Below, piece by piece: positions 1-10,254 of a stretch of 64,000 nucleotides of DNA. Position numbers and translations under genes: made by a program. The stretch lies in assembly GCA_009761415.1 (NCBI GenBank), contig QUOL01000007.1, forward strand, positions 434,001 to 498,000. Reading direction: 5' to 3'. The notes beneath the pieces were generated by a model, which did no database searches, was not told the DNA's origin, and worked only from the letters and a program-made list of their open reading frames with translations. How positions within the stretch are numbered: position 1 is the stretch's first letter; the number at the start of each line of letters is the position of its first letter. Origin of the DNA: Sarcomyxa edulis. Lineage: Eukaryota; Basidiomycota; Agaricomycetes; Agaricales; Mycenaceae.

Positions 1-649
1 GTTTGCGTACTTTCTCGAGGAACGCTTTGAACTTGGAAGCGTTCATCCCATAGATATTGGGCAGGATGAACGACGTGCCGGACTGTACTGCGTCCTTCCG
101 TCTTTGATTTTTTTCTTGGTCCGTCAAAAACTCCTCGTCCTCCTCCACCCTTGGGCAGAACTCGGAATCAATAGCCCACTCTCTCCCTTCCTTGCCCAAC
201 ATCTTTTCCCATGAAGATCCCTGCGAATTGGCCTCCATCCCCATCTCCTCCCACCTTTGTATAAACCTCACCTGCGCCTCTGCGTGGTTCCACTCCGTCT
301 GCTGATACCTCGAATCCATAGACCTTACCACGACATAAGCTCCGCGTCGTTTAACTGGTATAGGTCTCTTAAGGCCCCAGTTCCCCCGGTGGGCATATGC
401 AGGGGGTGCAGAATAGGTTTGGGAAATGTACGGGTCATGCGAGGCGAATCGGGATCGTCGGAGAAGGGCAGCAAAATTGGAAGCAGGTGGTGTTGGTGCG
501 TATTTAAGTCTTTCAGTAGGGCTCTTTGCTGTCTCTGGGATGAATGGGTCTAGAGATGATGATTTGACTTGATTATAAGCTGTTTCCATCTGACGAAGTG
601 TGTTCATCCATTCCGGGGTCGGGCGAGGCCATTTTGCCACGGTTTGCAT
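1..649 (-). CDS. MRP51: Mitochondrial ribosomal protein of the Mrp51 type (5' part; runs off left edge)
   Basis: An open minus-strand frame runs from ATG at 647-649 to the window edge, giving about 216 residues with no intron. The N-terminus is MQTVAKWPRPTPEW. Around residues 87-98 is HRGNWGLKRPIP, the hallmark of fungal Mrp51 proteins, followed by RRGAYVVVRSMDSR at about residue 101. Mrp51 is a small-subunit mitoribosome component related to bacterial S1/bS1m; in yeast it also supports translation of mitochondrial mRNAs. The visible part is the conserved N-terminal half, and the rest lies to the left. The start is the first ATG in frame and the protein appears to begin near the mature family N-terminus. 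Family assignment rests on the one strong motif and the overall layout. Confidence 0.72.
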   Translation of the reverse strand, partial: MQTVAKWPRPTPEWMNTLRQMETAYNQVKSSSLDPFIPETAKSPTERLKYAPTPPASNFAALLRRSRFASHDPYISQTYSAPPAYAHRGNWGLKRPIPVKRRGAYVVVRSMDSRYQQTEWNHAEAQVRFIQRWEEMGMEANSQGSSWEKMLGKEGREWAIDSEFCPRVEEDEEFLTDQEKNQRRKDAVQSGTSFILPNIYGMNASKFKAFLEKVRK

Positions 650-2101
650 GGCGAAAGCGACTAGAGTTTAGGGAGGAGGAGGAAGGGGTCCTTCCCGCAG
701 ACAGGGCAAGTATTCGCGTCGATCGCGTCCAGGCAATTACAGGTGGATGATTTGTAGGTGAAACTCGGGGAAGGGTGTATTTCAATCGCCGATTCGGAGT
801 TAGCCGACCACACTATAAATTAGAGTTTTGTTGCGCGAAAAAACCTACAAAAAACCTCGACGTCCAAATTACTATCCTGTCCTCCGCTGCTCCTTCTTCT
901 AGGTGTGGCAATGCTCTTCGGGGTGTGCAGGGATGGATGGTCCAGACAAACGTCGTAGAATCATACCGGGTTGCTCTAAAACAATCTTTGCTGAATGCTC
1001 CTCCCTCTGGTCGAGGGGTTAGGACGCTGGATCACCTCAGTTCACCTACATTCTTCTTACCTTTTTGTACACGCGTTTTTGTACTAGAATCAATATAATT
1101 GTGAGTGTTGTATCAATGTTCTCCTAGGTTGTGAGTTGATTCGTCCTCCTAGTGTGCAATTACCAGTACCGTGTTTTACATGTCAACTTTGTGAGTATCT
1201 CTCTCTCTTTCGCGCGTACATCTTGGTGTGAGCCGATGACGAAAAACCTGGTAAAGGAACGCACCCCGTTCCTCTCTCTCACCTGTAGAGGGATCCCGCT
1301 ATACGTCTGGTGTCATGCATCTTTTCCCCCTTCCTCGAAGGCGAAGGATAGACTTGATAGATGGGGTGCGGATGGAGATTTTAAGGCGAGGCTGAGGCTC
1401 ACACCATCGTTTTTTCTTCTTTCTATCTCTCAATGGATATGAGCCGCGTACTGACTCGGTATCCCTCTCCAGATCATGTATTCATATTTATACGAAGAAG
1501 GCTTGCATGCAAGCGTCTGGTTTGTCGACGTCTCAAATCTTACATCCTTAGTTGAGTAGAATATCGAATACAATCTTTCATACGATCCCTCGTGACTCTC
1601 CCCTTCGAATCGTGCGAGCAAGTTGTTAATTACATTGGGGGCATCAAAAGAGTGCTCTTCAACTACCTAGGTTATTCTACTTGAAGCTGATATCCAAGAG
1701 GGAAAAAAAGAGGGTAATACCGGACGTGAGTGTGAATAGGTAGACGTTATTTAACTATGGAAAATAGATTGTTGGTTCGTTACGAAATGCTAAGGCCGGA
1801 AAGCGTCATTGAATAGTTGGTTGAATAGTAGAGGGTGGTTGATTGGTCTAAAGTGGTGGGTCTGTGAAGGGGTATAAAGGGCGGGGTTTATAAAAAAAAG
1901 GATGAATCGTCAATTCAAGGGTGAGGGTCGTTCCGTTCAAGCGTTCAAGCGTTCAAAGACTCGAATGCACAAAAAAAAAGGCGGGTGTGAAGGGCAAGGG
2001 TAAGGAGGGAAGAAAGAACATCTGAAAGCCTAAAAACTCGGAAGAGTAAAAAATAAGAAAACATCAATTTTTTATGAAGAGGTAACGGGAAGGGGAGGAC
2101 A
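650..2101. other. Intergenic: MRP51 upstream region and transporter 3' flank
   Basis: This stretch lies between the start of the Mrp51-type gene and the stop of the nucleotide-sugar transporter. I see no convincing gene. Short open frames here show no recognisable protein and no consistent splice partners. A tRNA-like D-arm lies near 1003-1025 (listed separately). Purine-rich and A-rich runs around 1690-2080 probably belong to the 3' untranslated region of the minus-strand transporter. Confidence 0.6.
998..1045 (+). other. tRNA-Glu-like 5' half (fragment)
   Basis: The run GGTCGAGGGGTTAGGAC (1009-1025) has the base pattern of a tRNA D-arm and pol III A box, as in fungal tRNA-Glu, and is followed by GCTGG like a 5' anticodon stem. 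The expected 3' half is absent: there is no CCAGC partner, no clear GGTTCRANYCC B box and no 3' acceptor strand. A T-run (CCTTTTT) lies at about 1060-1066. It looks like a tRNA fragment, a SINE head or chance. Confidence 0.2.
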
Positions 2102-3854
2102 TTAATGGGATGATGCATCCGGATGTAGTGGACTTGGTGCGTGCCGCGGCATTGGGCTTGGTGCCCGTGAGGGATATGGGGAACCGTATGGGGACTCGAG
2201 ATATCTTGACGTGTCGAGCGTGTCGGAGAAGTATTCAGTGCTGCTCCCGCTGCTGCTGTTATGTGTATTCATGAGAGGAGGCTCAGGGTTCGTGGCGCTC
2301 AGGCCAAGAGCGCTGGCCATAGCTCGTGGGCTAGAGAACGGGGACGACTTCTTCCGAGAGAATTGGCCAATGATAGGAGAGTCCGGGCCAATTGGAGTAC
2401 CTGGGAAAGGTGTCGATTTGCCTGACTGGGACGTCATGACGATGGACAATGTTTCCCTCCCTGGCGGCTGATTGTACATCCACGTCGCGGCCAGGACGGT
2501 GGAAGATCCAATGATGAAGGATGGTGTGATGTGGAAGTCGAACAGCGCGACAGAGGCCAGGAATGAGATGATGATCGAAAGACTCGTCGCGAATCCTTTC
2601 AGGATGTTGTCCGAGTATTTAATGACCACAGCCGTGATGAGACCTCCAAACACCTGCGTGATTACCGTCGCCCACGCCCATCCACCAAAGTTCCGGAACA
2701 GATCTAAGAAGAAGCCTCGCGAGTTTGGTGGTGACGATGAATATAAGATAGGAAGGAGGGCGGGAATCAGGGAGAATAATGATAATTGGACGTTGCGTAC
2801 CCAAAGGTCAGCCTTTGAGTTTTTAAGCACCATTTCGAAGTACACGCCAGCGAGACCGGAAGTGAAGCAGGCAGCAGTAACCGCGCCGAAGCCTTTCAAT
2901 GGGCTCATGACGTGGATGTGAAGCGGTGCCGAGTCGTGTGCGCTCCCCACGGGGGTGTTCTTATGTACGACGTGACCGGTGGAGGTCTGTATCTGGACGA
3001 TACCGACACCGATAGCCAGGAAAAAGAGAGACAACCATTTTGTCGAGCTCAACCTTTTACGAAGGAGCGCGACGGAGAACGCGGCTGTTGTGAGGATCTT
3101 CATTTGATAGGTCACTTGGAAGGACGCGACGGGAAGATTACTGATGGCTACGAACTGGAGCGAATTTTGAATGACGTAGAGCATGGCCGGGATGGAGAGC
3201 TTCCAGCAGTCTGGACTAAAAATCTCTCCGCACAAATACCAGAACGGGGCCGTCCATGGGTACGGCAAAGCGCATATCGTTTCCCACCATGATTTCCGGT
3301 GCCAGGGAACTTCTGCAACTTCTCGGACGCGTGCGAGCGCAATAACGAACGATATGGAGCCTTTGAGGAGTTCGTTGAGAAGTACAGCTGATGCGGGCGA
3401 ATACGACAGTGCTGGCGGAGTGGAGACGCGAGAATAGTGCATGACTATCGAAAGTGCAGCGTTCTGTACCGCTAGGGTGACCAGACTTGATGACAGCTGC
3501 CAATGAGCATGCAGATGCGTAGGAAAATTGACAGGCAACTCACGAGAGATACTTCAATGGCATGCCCAACACTGTTGGACCATTGTCCTGAACACTCCCA
3601 CCATCGACAGGAATATTTGGCGGAACAGTCGACCCCCCCTTCTCTGGGTAGACATTCATGGCTGCTGACGGCAGCAATGGCGTCAACCGTGGATGACTAT
3701 TCACCATGGCCGATAGACTTGATGAAGAAGACGACGAAGACGAGCGAACGGTAGGCAAGGGACGGTGATACATTTCCGGGTGAGTATGAGACGGCAGGTG
3801 AATCGATGATGTGCGGGTACGTGTTTGACGAGGAGGAGAGAGCTTGAGATCCAT
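2102..3854 (-). CDS. Nucleotide-sugar transporter, UDP-galactose/UDP-GlcNAc type (SLC35A family)
   Basis: Two exons, 3544-3854 and 2102-3485, separated by a 58-nt intron (GTGAGT...CAAG), encode about 564 residues. The junction restores MPLKYLSLVTLAVQNAAL, the usual start of the first membrane segment in this family. About ten hydrophobic segments follow. Family signatures include PAMLYVIQNSLQFVAI, NLPVASFQVTYQMKILTTA, GLAGVYFEMVLK, YSDNILKGFATSLSI and a final TM ending near WMYNQPPG. These antiporters carry UDP-galactose or UDP-N-acetylglucosamine into the Golgi lumen in exchange for UMP. The first about 95 residues (Ser-rich, from ATG at 3852-3854) and the last about 120 (Ser/Pro-rich) are disordered cytosolic extensions. 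The exact substrate cannot be read from sequence. An internal start closer to MPLKYLS is possible. Confidence 0.9.
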
Positions 3855-4437
3855 GTAAGAAAAATCACGAGTAGTAGTCCGTAGGATATTAGCGACCCTC
3901 TGTAAAAAATGCGGGTAAAATGCAGATAAATCAGTGAAAATGAGCAGAAATTTGAGTATACATCTGGGAACAAACCTATCCAGAGCAATAGCGGGATTGT
4001 AGTAAGATAATAAAGAGGAAAGCTGCCGTTTTTTGAGACGGGATGGGGGAAACGTCGAAGACCAATCGAAGACTGTTGCCAACTTCAAAGACCAATTCGT
4101 CAAAATTCGAAGCAATGCTGAAATTCACACGCCCTTATCTGGAGACTTTGCCGATCAATTCATTCTAAACGTCCATCACCGATGGAGAAGGCGTGCTACT
4201 GGCGCTACAGGGAAAGAAAATACATCTACAGGCTATATCGAAGTAAGTGTCACGAAAAAGAGCACCAGCACCAGCACCAGCACTTGAACGAAGTTGTACG
4301 AAGTAGTGGCATGCAGAAACGATAATGGACAGCCTCATCGCAAAATGGCTGCGCGTGAAAGATGTTCATCAGTTCCTCCACCATCGCACCAGTTACCATA
4401 CTTACTTCTCCACAGTGCGGGGCTCCTGTCAAGTCTC
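3855..4437. other. Intergenic between two minus-strand genes
   Basis: The upstream region of the transporter and the 3' flank of the next minus-strand gene. It contains a short hexanucleotide repeat (4261-4283). I see no credible coding exon. Confidence 0.6.
4261..4283. repeat. Hexanucleotide repeat (AGCACC)n
   Basis: Nearly four perfect units of AGCACC in intergenic sequence. A simple repeat of unknown significance. Confidence 0.9.
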
Positions 4438-5535
4438 TCAGACTCCATAACCATCAAAGCGAATGAAATACCAATAAACTAGCGGCAAAAGGCGTATGCA
4501 GGTATCGAGGGGTCGAACGGAGTGAGCTACACGATGGTACAGATCTGAATCCATGTGCAGAGCCCAGGGATGCTGATCCGGATGCTGGAGCGCCGGTATC
4601 TTGAGATGCAGGTCTGCGCTTGCTTGCCATGATCGCCAGCGGCTGTGGACGCTAGACGCAGATGTGTTCATTTCGTAAAGTTCTGGTAAATCAAAGTACA
4701 TTAGTAAATGAACTGCAAGGATGCAATAAGTAGACAACACACCTAAGCATCGGGACCGAGCTCTGTTCGCTGTTATCCCCCAGTGAATGAACAGACAGAC
4801 GACAGACTCCGCGAAGGGCGTATCGTGATATCTTTGTTTCCAAACCCGCGAAGCGACTAGAGTTCCGTCCATCCGAACCTGCGTCCTGTCAAGAAGCGTA
4901 ATTTGTATCCTAATGGCGTTCGATATCCAGAAGAGGCAGATACGACTCCTTTTGAAGTCGGAAGGGTCATCGGGAGTTTGTCGACGCACGTGAATGAGCT
5001 GGATATAGCCAGCTGCGGAATACGATGGCGGTATGACCTCCCATGATTGTTAGGCCCGGGAGGGAGTTTCAGATTGAGGCAGAGGGGAAGCAACGTCCAC
5101 GTAGGCAAAGGCGAGAGTTATTCTATCTAGGTGTAACTTCCTCACTAGAAGCGTGGTGGTCCAAAATGGAGGCCAAGGAAAGGAAGACGAACTGACCTCG
5201 ACAGGCATCAGTCTCGCTGTCCAATACAGGACACGAAAGTCGATATGTCGCCAGAACAGAGTTCAACCAGTATGCAGACAAGATATCTGGCCTCGACATC
5301 AGCCACAGAGTCTTCGACTGCTCAGCAGCGTGTCTGAGCTCGGGCAGCATATTCGACGTGTCCTGGTGAGAACATGTTATCAGAGTGACCTTCGCGCGTA
5401 GGTTACATACTCAATATAAGTACCTCGGAGGCAGCTTGTATAGACTGATTTGACTCCTTGACGTTCTGCTGGCGACTGAACGTCCAGTAACTGAAGGTTT
5501 TTCGGCTGATTTCGGGGGGTCGGGAACTGAACCTG
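4438..5535 (-). CDS. Unrecognised multi-exon protein (partial model, 5' end unsure)
   Basis: At least four minus-strand exons join in frame. The last exon, 4438-4682, ends in TGA and begins after TTACCAG. The preceding exon, 4743-5012, encodes RSRICLFWISNAIRIQ and TPFAESVVCLFIHWG. Upstream come an exon ending at 5362 (LRHAAEQSKTLWLMSRPD, then YWLNSVLATYRLSCPVLD) and one beginning at 5424 (IQAASE). Between about 5030 and 5190 two splice solutions are possible. One reads through 5149 and joins the acceptor at 5013. The other uses an extra exon coding for RKLHLDRITLAFAYVDV. The true start lies at or above about 5535 and was not found. The Trp/Leu-rich N-terminal part loosely recalls basidiomycete F-box-type proteins, but no F-box is visible, so I give no function. 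Confidence 0.42.
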
Positions 5536-6141
5536 ACAATTTTACAGGGATGGAGCCATGCAAGGGTATTCCTAGAAGAGTTGAATTGTAGCTCGTCAGC
5601 ACAATGTTGTCTTGATGGTAGACTTCGTAGATTGCCTCAAGTTGTTTGCTTGTATGAGCATTGAGGAAGAGCGTTGGAAGAGCGCGTTAATGTCACGGTC
5701 ACACACCCGCACGTCGCCAAATTTGGCACAACGTGCATCGTCACAGCGTGACATCTTCCTCCTTCCTGCTCATTGTTCTTTCAAGTTGCATTGTCACAAG
5801 AAAGTTCCCGGCCAAGACCCGTTGACAAGAAAGAACAATAGCAAGGAGTATATTGTTTAGTAAAAGAATGAAGTTTTCGTGCGTCTATACAGTTTACTAT
5901 CACTGTGCCACTATTTAACCTGACCGCACTGACTTGCCTTTCTTCCTTCATCCGCCACTCATCTCCAGGTTTATTCACCTGGTTTCTCGGTCTCGGTCTA
6001 TCTCTTTCTAGAACTTCTTCACGACTTTTGGTGCTGGGCCACCCACCTTAGAAGATATTATATCTCCACGTACTAGTACTCCTCGAGTCTAACCGTTCAC
6101 GCAAAACCAAATCCCACTCTCATTCTCTTCGAAACTACACG
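5536..6141. promoter_or_regulatory. Divergent intergenic region
   Basis: Lies between the unrecognised minus-strand gene and the plus-strand DUF7598-type gene, so it should hold promoters for both. Part may be an unrecognised first exon of the minus gene. The last about 200 bases before 6142 are C/T-rich, as is common upstream of basidiomycete starts. Confidence 0.45.
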
Positions 6142-7323
6142 ATGCTTCCTCCTCGCGCCTGTAAGTACAGAATCGTACTTATTTCTTGTCAGATTTACTG
6201 ATGACTGCGGATTCCAGTCATCTTCCTTGGCCTCAATGCCGCCCGCATTCTAAGCATCATTTCCCTTCTCCTCGTCTTCTCGAGCACAATTTTCGTCATG
6301 GTCACGGATGTCAAAGCCGTCAATAGCTTCGATGCCGCAAAGCATGCTGCTGCCACTGACGCCAATGTCACGACATCCGATCTCATGGTCGATTGTGATT
6401 ATATCGATGGCAGCACCGTCCCAAACCAACCAGCCGGTGAATTTTGGGCTATCTTGTCGCATCTTCTTGTCATCTTCCAGGTCATAATTCTTCTCTGTAA
6501 GCAACATATCTTTGTTTTGTTTATGAGCGATGCATTCTGACGCAACTGCATCAACAGTTTCCGAAGTCGGGTGGCCTGCAGCTTTCTTTGACCGCTACTT
6601 TCCAGTACTTGGTACTTCTTTCGGCCTTGGTGCCCTCGGTATCTTCCAGTGCTTGTACGTTGTCATATATCTCTCCAATTCTTACTCCTGACATTCCTAT
6701 TCTCCAGGATTGGCGCCCAAATCCTATCACATCACGTCGACGACTTTACCCTCGTAGCTGCCTTCTTCCTCTTCTCCTTAGGATGCCTTAACATGCTCCT
6801 TGGCCTCATTTTCCGCGAACGCGCCAAGGACAAACGTTCCATTACCACTTGGCGCGCAGAAGCCAAAGGCGTCCTCCCCACATCCACGGACAACCGCCCT
6901 GTCTTCGTTAACGCCTCTCCCGCCTATGTTTCCAACGTCTTCATGCCAGGTGGGGACGACAACGAAAAGGCCCGCGAGGCAGCTGCGTGGCGTAGCAACA
7001 GCCTTAACAGCAACAATAGCCATGCCGGATATGGATTTGGGCGACAAGGAGAAAAGGTAGCCGGTCTCAAAGGGTTCCTGTTGACCAAACCCGTAGAGTC
7101 GCTGCCTCGCTACGCTAGCCCGACTCCGCGCGCCTACCCTGCTTCTAGACATGCTGCGGGTACTTCCAGTACGCGAAGCTCCACTTCTAGTTTCGCATCC
7201 CCGCCTCCGCACACTGCGCGCGTTGATGACGATGACGACGACAATATCTACTACAACCCTCCTTCGGGCTCACGGTCGGGCACTCCAGTCCCTACGTTCA
7301 AGTCCAGCCCCACTGCGCTATAA
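6142..7323 (+). CDS. Four-TM membrane protein, DUF7598 type
   Basis: Four exons (6142-6160, 6218-6496, 6558-6654, 6708-7323) join in frame to give 336 residues. The first exon has only 19 nt (MLPPRA plus one base). Four hydrophobic segments are seen: IFLGLNAARILSIISLLLVF at about residues 8-27, then about 84-104, 118-137 and 143-163. After RERAKDKRSI comes a cytosolic tail of about 165 residues rich in Ser, Pro and Asn, with an acidic run (six Asp) near the end. This layout matches an uncharacterised membrane family widespread in basidiomycetes (DUF7598). No enzymatic motif is visible and the function is unknown. The small first exon fixes the start: it is the only ATG giving the hydrophobic N-terminus. 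Confidence 0.85.
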
Positions 7324-7784
7324 GCAAAGAAGCGGCTGGTGATGATACGTTTAACACAACGAAACGACCACGTTCCACATCCATGATGACACTTCACATT
7401 AAATGCGGACTCTTTTTGACGTTCTTTTCCACGGCATCCCCTACGTATGTTATAGCAATTCTCCATTCCAGATAATTCGGACCTCGCTCCCAGTCGTGTA
7501 TCATAGCATAGCTGGTTCTTCTTGTAGCCTTTGTGTATCTATAAATTCGATGTAATCTCCAGCTGGGAAAATTCATAATTTGGATTTACTCGCGTAGCTC
7601 GCCTTCATTGTTTCGTTGTGTTGAAAACGGATGGTACTGGCGTCCGATACCACGTTCTATCCTGTGGGAATAACTTTGAAGGACATCTCTCGACAGCTCA
7701 GAGAAAGCTGCCACGAGATGGGGAGAGCAGTCTTCGGGAGCACATGGTTCTCAATCTTTCTATCGCAAGGTATCAATTTGTCGT
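7324..7784. other. Intergenic between convergent genes
   Basis: The 3' flanks of the DUF7598-type gene and of the small minus-strand candidate at 7785. I see nothing else. Confidence 0.55.
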
Positions 7785-8191
7785 TCAACTGAGGAACAGG
7801 TAAGGGACTAGGAAGACATCGGTGGTTTTGCGAAGAAGACCACGAAGTTCCGGAGTCCAGGGGAATTCAACAGCTGTTAGTCTCACATGTACCAAGAACT
7901 AGATAAGGTCAGAGCCACACCGACAGCAGGGACCATGGCTTAATCTATCGTTTCTATCACGTCCAAACACAAGGAAAAGATAGCGAGATGCTCTGCTTGA
8001 AGGAGACGTACCAATGACGGTCTGCGAAAGGGTCCCGGCGGCCGCCAAGTGTTCTCGGGCAACGCGAAGGTTCGTCCAATGGGCAAAGGATTCAACCTTG
8101 TGTGCGTGGGAGGGGAGCGTCCGCTTCCTCCAATGGCACATTTGTTTTTAAACTGAAGAAGAGACGCTTCGTTCGCTCCTGGATGGATCAT
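7785..8191 (-). CDS. Candidate small two-exon protein (97 aa)
   Basis: Exon 1 (8012-8191, ATG at 8189-8191) and exon 2 (7785-7898) join in phase 0 across an intron that begins GTACGT and ends CTAG. The product is basic and Pro/Arg-rich at first (RTFALPENTWRPPGPFRR) and ends FPWTPELRGLLRKTTDVFLV, then PYLFLS and a stop. The C-terminal part reads like real coding sequence, but I recognise no family and the start is uncertain. It might instead be the 3' end of a longer gene with other upstream exons. It lies only 148 bp from the DTD1 stop and on the same strand. Confidence 0.27.
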
Positions 8192-8339
8192 GGGGTCAGA
8201 ATACTATACCTAGAAAGAACGAACGCTTAAACATTTGGTACACGTGGATGTATAACAGAAGAGGGGTATGCCACCCACTTACTATAGTAACTTTCCGGAG
8301 CAATGGTATAGAGGTAGATTTGCCATCACATCTCCACAT

Positions 8340-9283
8340 CTACTCGACCGCAGATTGGCCCTGGATGACTGTCTTCTCGCCTTTCGCCTTCGGCGTAATC
8401 GAACGCGTCTTGTGAGGCTTGAGAGTAGTAGTTGGTTCGATATATTCAAACTTGCGCGAGTCTAGCGTGAAAGTCACTGGGCCCTGGATGATATCATGCA
8501 ATGTCATTATCAGCGCCACGTGCAAGCGCGCGGGTGTGAGAGCACTATAGAGTTGGGGCTTACCTCGTTCGTCAAGCTGACATCCATCATAGCACCGAAT
8601 CTACCATCTATATCGACGCAGTCAGAAAGGTATAACATATACGGCGAGAGTAATGCTTACTTACCGTGGATTCTCTCTGGTTTGTAGAGCTGTCGCAGTT
8701 TATCTAAAAATGTAGCGTATAGCTCCCGAGAGGGTTCTGTGGCCTGGGGCATGACACAAAGTGATGATAAACGAGAAGGATAAAAGAAGCGACGCTGAAT
8801 ATAACCTACCATCGCCCGATGGAAGTCGGGTTTGTTACCCTTTGTAGTGTTTGCCAAGAGAGTGAATTGCGATACGCATAAAATATCACCATCGATGTCC
8901 TTGACGCTGGTTTTCCACATTTTCCCCGGATCAGAAGGATCGGAGAATATACGCAGAGAAAGGCTGCAAGTAGAAAATGCAATTATAAACGATGGACCCG
9001 AGTTGGAGGAACAATACAAGTGCCTACATCTTGTTCGACAGCGTCAGGACATCGGACATAGTATCGTCTATTCTGAGTTACACTGGATAAGTCATGTATC
9101 GGTGATTTTGAAGCTAAACTGACTGACCTTCCCCTATGCCCACGAGCACCATTAAACCTCTAGATATTTCAGAGATAACCTGATTGTCGACTAGATTACC
9201 CGTCAGAATTCCACATAGATATACGGATCAGAATACTAGCCAGATACCGACGCAGATGCGACGCGTTGAACTACTGCCCTCAT
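8340..9283 (-). CDS. DTD1: D-aminoacyl-tRNA deacylase (DTD)
   Basis: Seven exons (9241-9283, 9128-9190, 9028-9067, 8810-8963, 8665-8743, 8564-8607, 8340-8483) give 188 residues. The protein begins [18 protein letters not shown] and carries LMVLVGIGE, the catalytic CVSQFTLLA motif (SQxT) and [10 protein letters not shown]. Near the end of the conserved fold comes NEGPVTF, the NXGPXT motif that holds the D-amino acid. DTD cleaves D-amino acids (and glycine mischarged on tRNA-Ala) from tRNA in the cytosol. A basic tail of about 40 residues ([14 protein letters not shown]) extends beyond the usual end. The first intron (9191-9240) has a GC rather than GT donor; every alternative GT donor breaks the frame. 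The start is 193 bp from the divergent cyclophilin gene. Confidence 0.95.
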
Positions 9284-9476
9284 CGTCGAACCTCAAGGGT
9301 TTGGACGTCAACGGAAACAGTTATAAAATCGGGGCCCGACTCGAAGGCGCGTTTCGTGAGATATATACAAAAATAATCAGAACTCCGACAGAGATAATAA
9401 TAAAATAATATAAACCTATTATCATCCCAAACTCTGATCGCTCTACCTCCCTTTAGCTTGAAACTGTCGTACTTTC
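9284..9476. promoter_or_regulatory. Bidirectional promoter of DTD1 and cyclophilin
   Basis: The only sequence between two divergent start codons, so both promoters and 5' untranslated regions must fit in 193 bp. It is A/T-rich around 9361-9420, with runs of ATATA and AATAATAATA. No factor site is identifiable by eye. Confidence 0.6.
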
Positions 9477-10254
9477 ATGTCGGAATCTGTAGTTCTTGAG
9501 ACGAGTCTGGGTGATATACAGCTGGAACTGTATTGGGATCATGCTCCTCGAGTGAGCTTGTTTAAATATCTCCAAAATAGTACCTATTGACTTACTTTGA
9601 TCGTCCAGACTTGCAAGAACTTTGCTGAACTTGCTAAACGAGGATACTACAATGGAGTTGTATTCCATCGTATAATAGCTGTACGTTGAACGAGTCCGTT
9701 GTCTGACAAGGGAAGCTGAAATTTTGGCGGACAGGATTTTATGATTCAGACGGGAGATCCCACTGGAACCGGTAGAGGTGGAACGAGCATCTACGGCCAG
9801 AAATTGTACGTCCAGTCAGAATACTAGCACAAGATTAGATGCTGAAACGTTCTATAGCCAGGATGAGATTCACCCAGAACTCAGGTTCACCGGCGCAGGT
9901 ATACTGGCGATGGCAAACTCTGGACCTAATACGAATGGTGCGTCCAAAACCCTCTTTCTACCCCAACCGAATATTACCCGACTATCCTATGAGCGCTAAC
10001 TCTCTACCTCTCTCATAGGCTCGCAATTCTTTGTCACGCTCGGGCCTACTCCGTATCTGGATAACAAACACACTATTTTTGGGCGGGTGAGCTCAGGCAT
10101 GAGAGTCGTTCAGCGTCTGGGCGCCGTGGCTGTCGATGCACAAGATCGGTCAGTCGTATTCAATATTCTATATCGAAATGGTTCTGACACTCCGTCACTC
10201 CGACTTTATAGCCCACGAGAGGACGTCAAGATACACAAAGCTCGCACTGTTTGA
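9477..10254 (+). CDS. Peptidyl-prolyl cis-trans isomerase, PPIL1-type cyclophilin
   Basis: Six exons (9477-9551, 9609-9680, 9735-9805, 9858-9937, 10019-10148, 10212-10254) give 156 residues, the normal length of single-domain PPIL1 proteins. Landmarks are [20 protein letters not shown] at the N-terminus, [15 protein letters not shown] with the catalytic Arg, Phe and Gln, [24 protein letters not shown], and [15 protein letters not shown]1 isomerases act in the nucleus in activated spliceosomes. There is no signal peptide or extra domain. It shares a short divergent promoter with DTD1. Confidence 0.96.

Noticed and set aside
2211..3437. Several plus-strand frames of 84-149 codons
   Set aside because: All are antisense to the well-supported nucleotide-sugar transporter.
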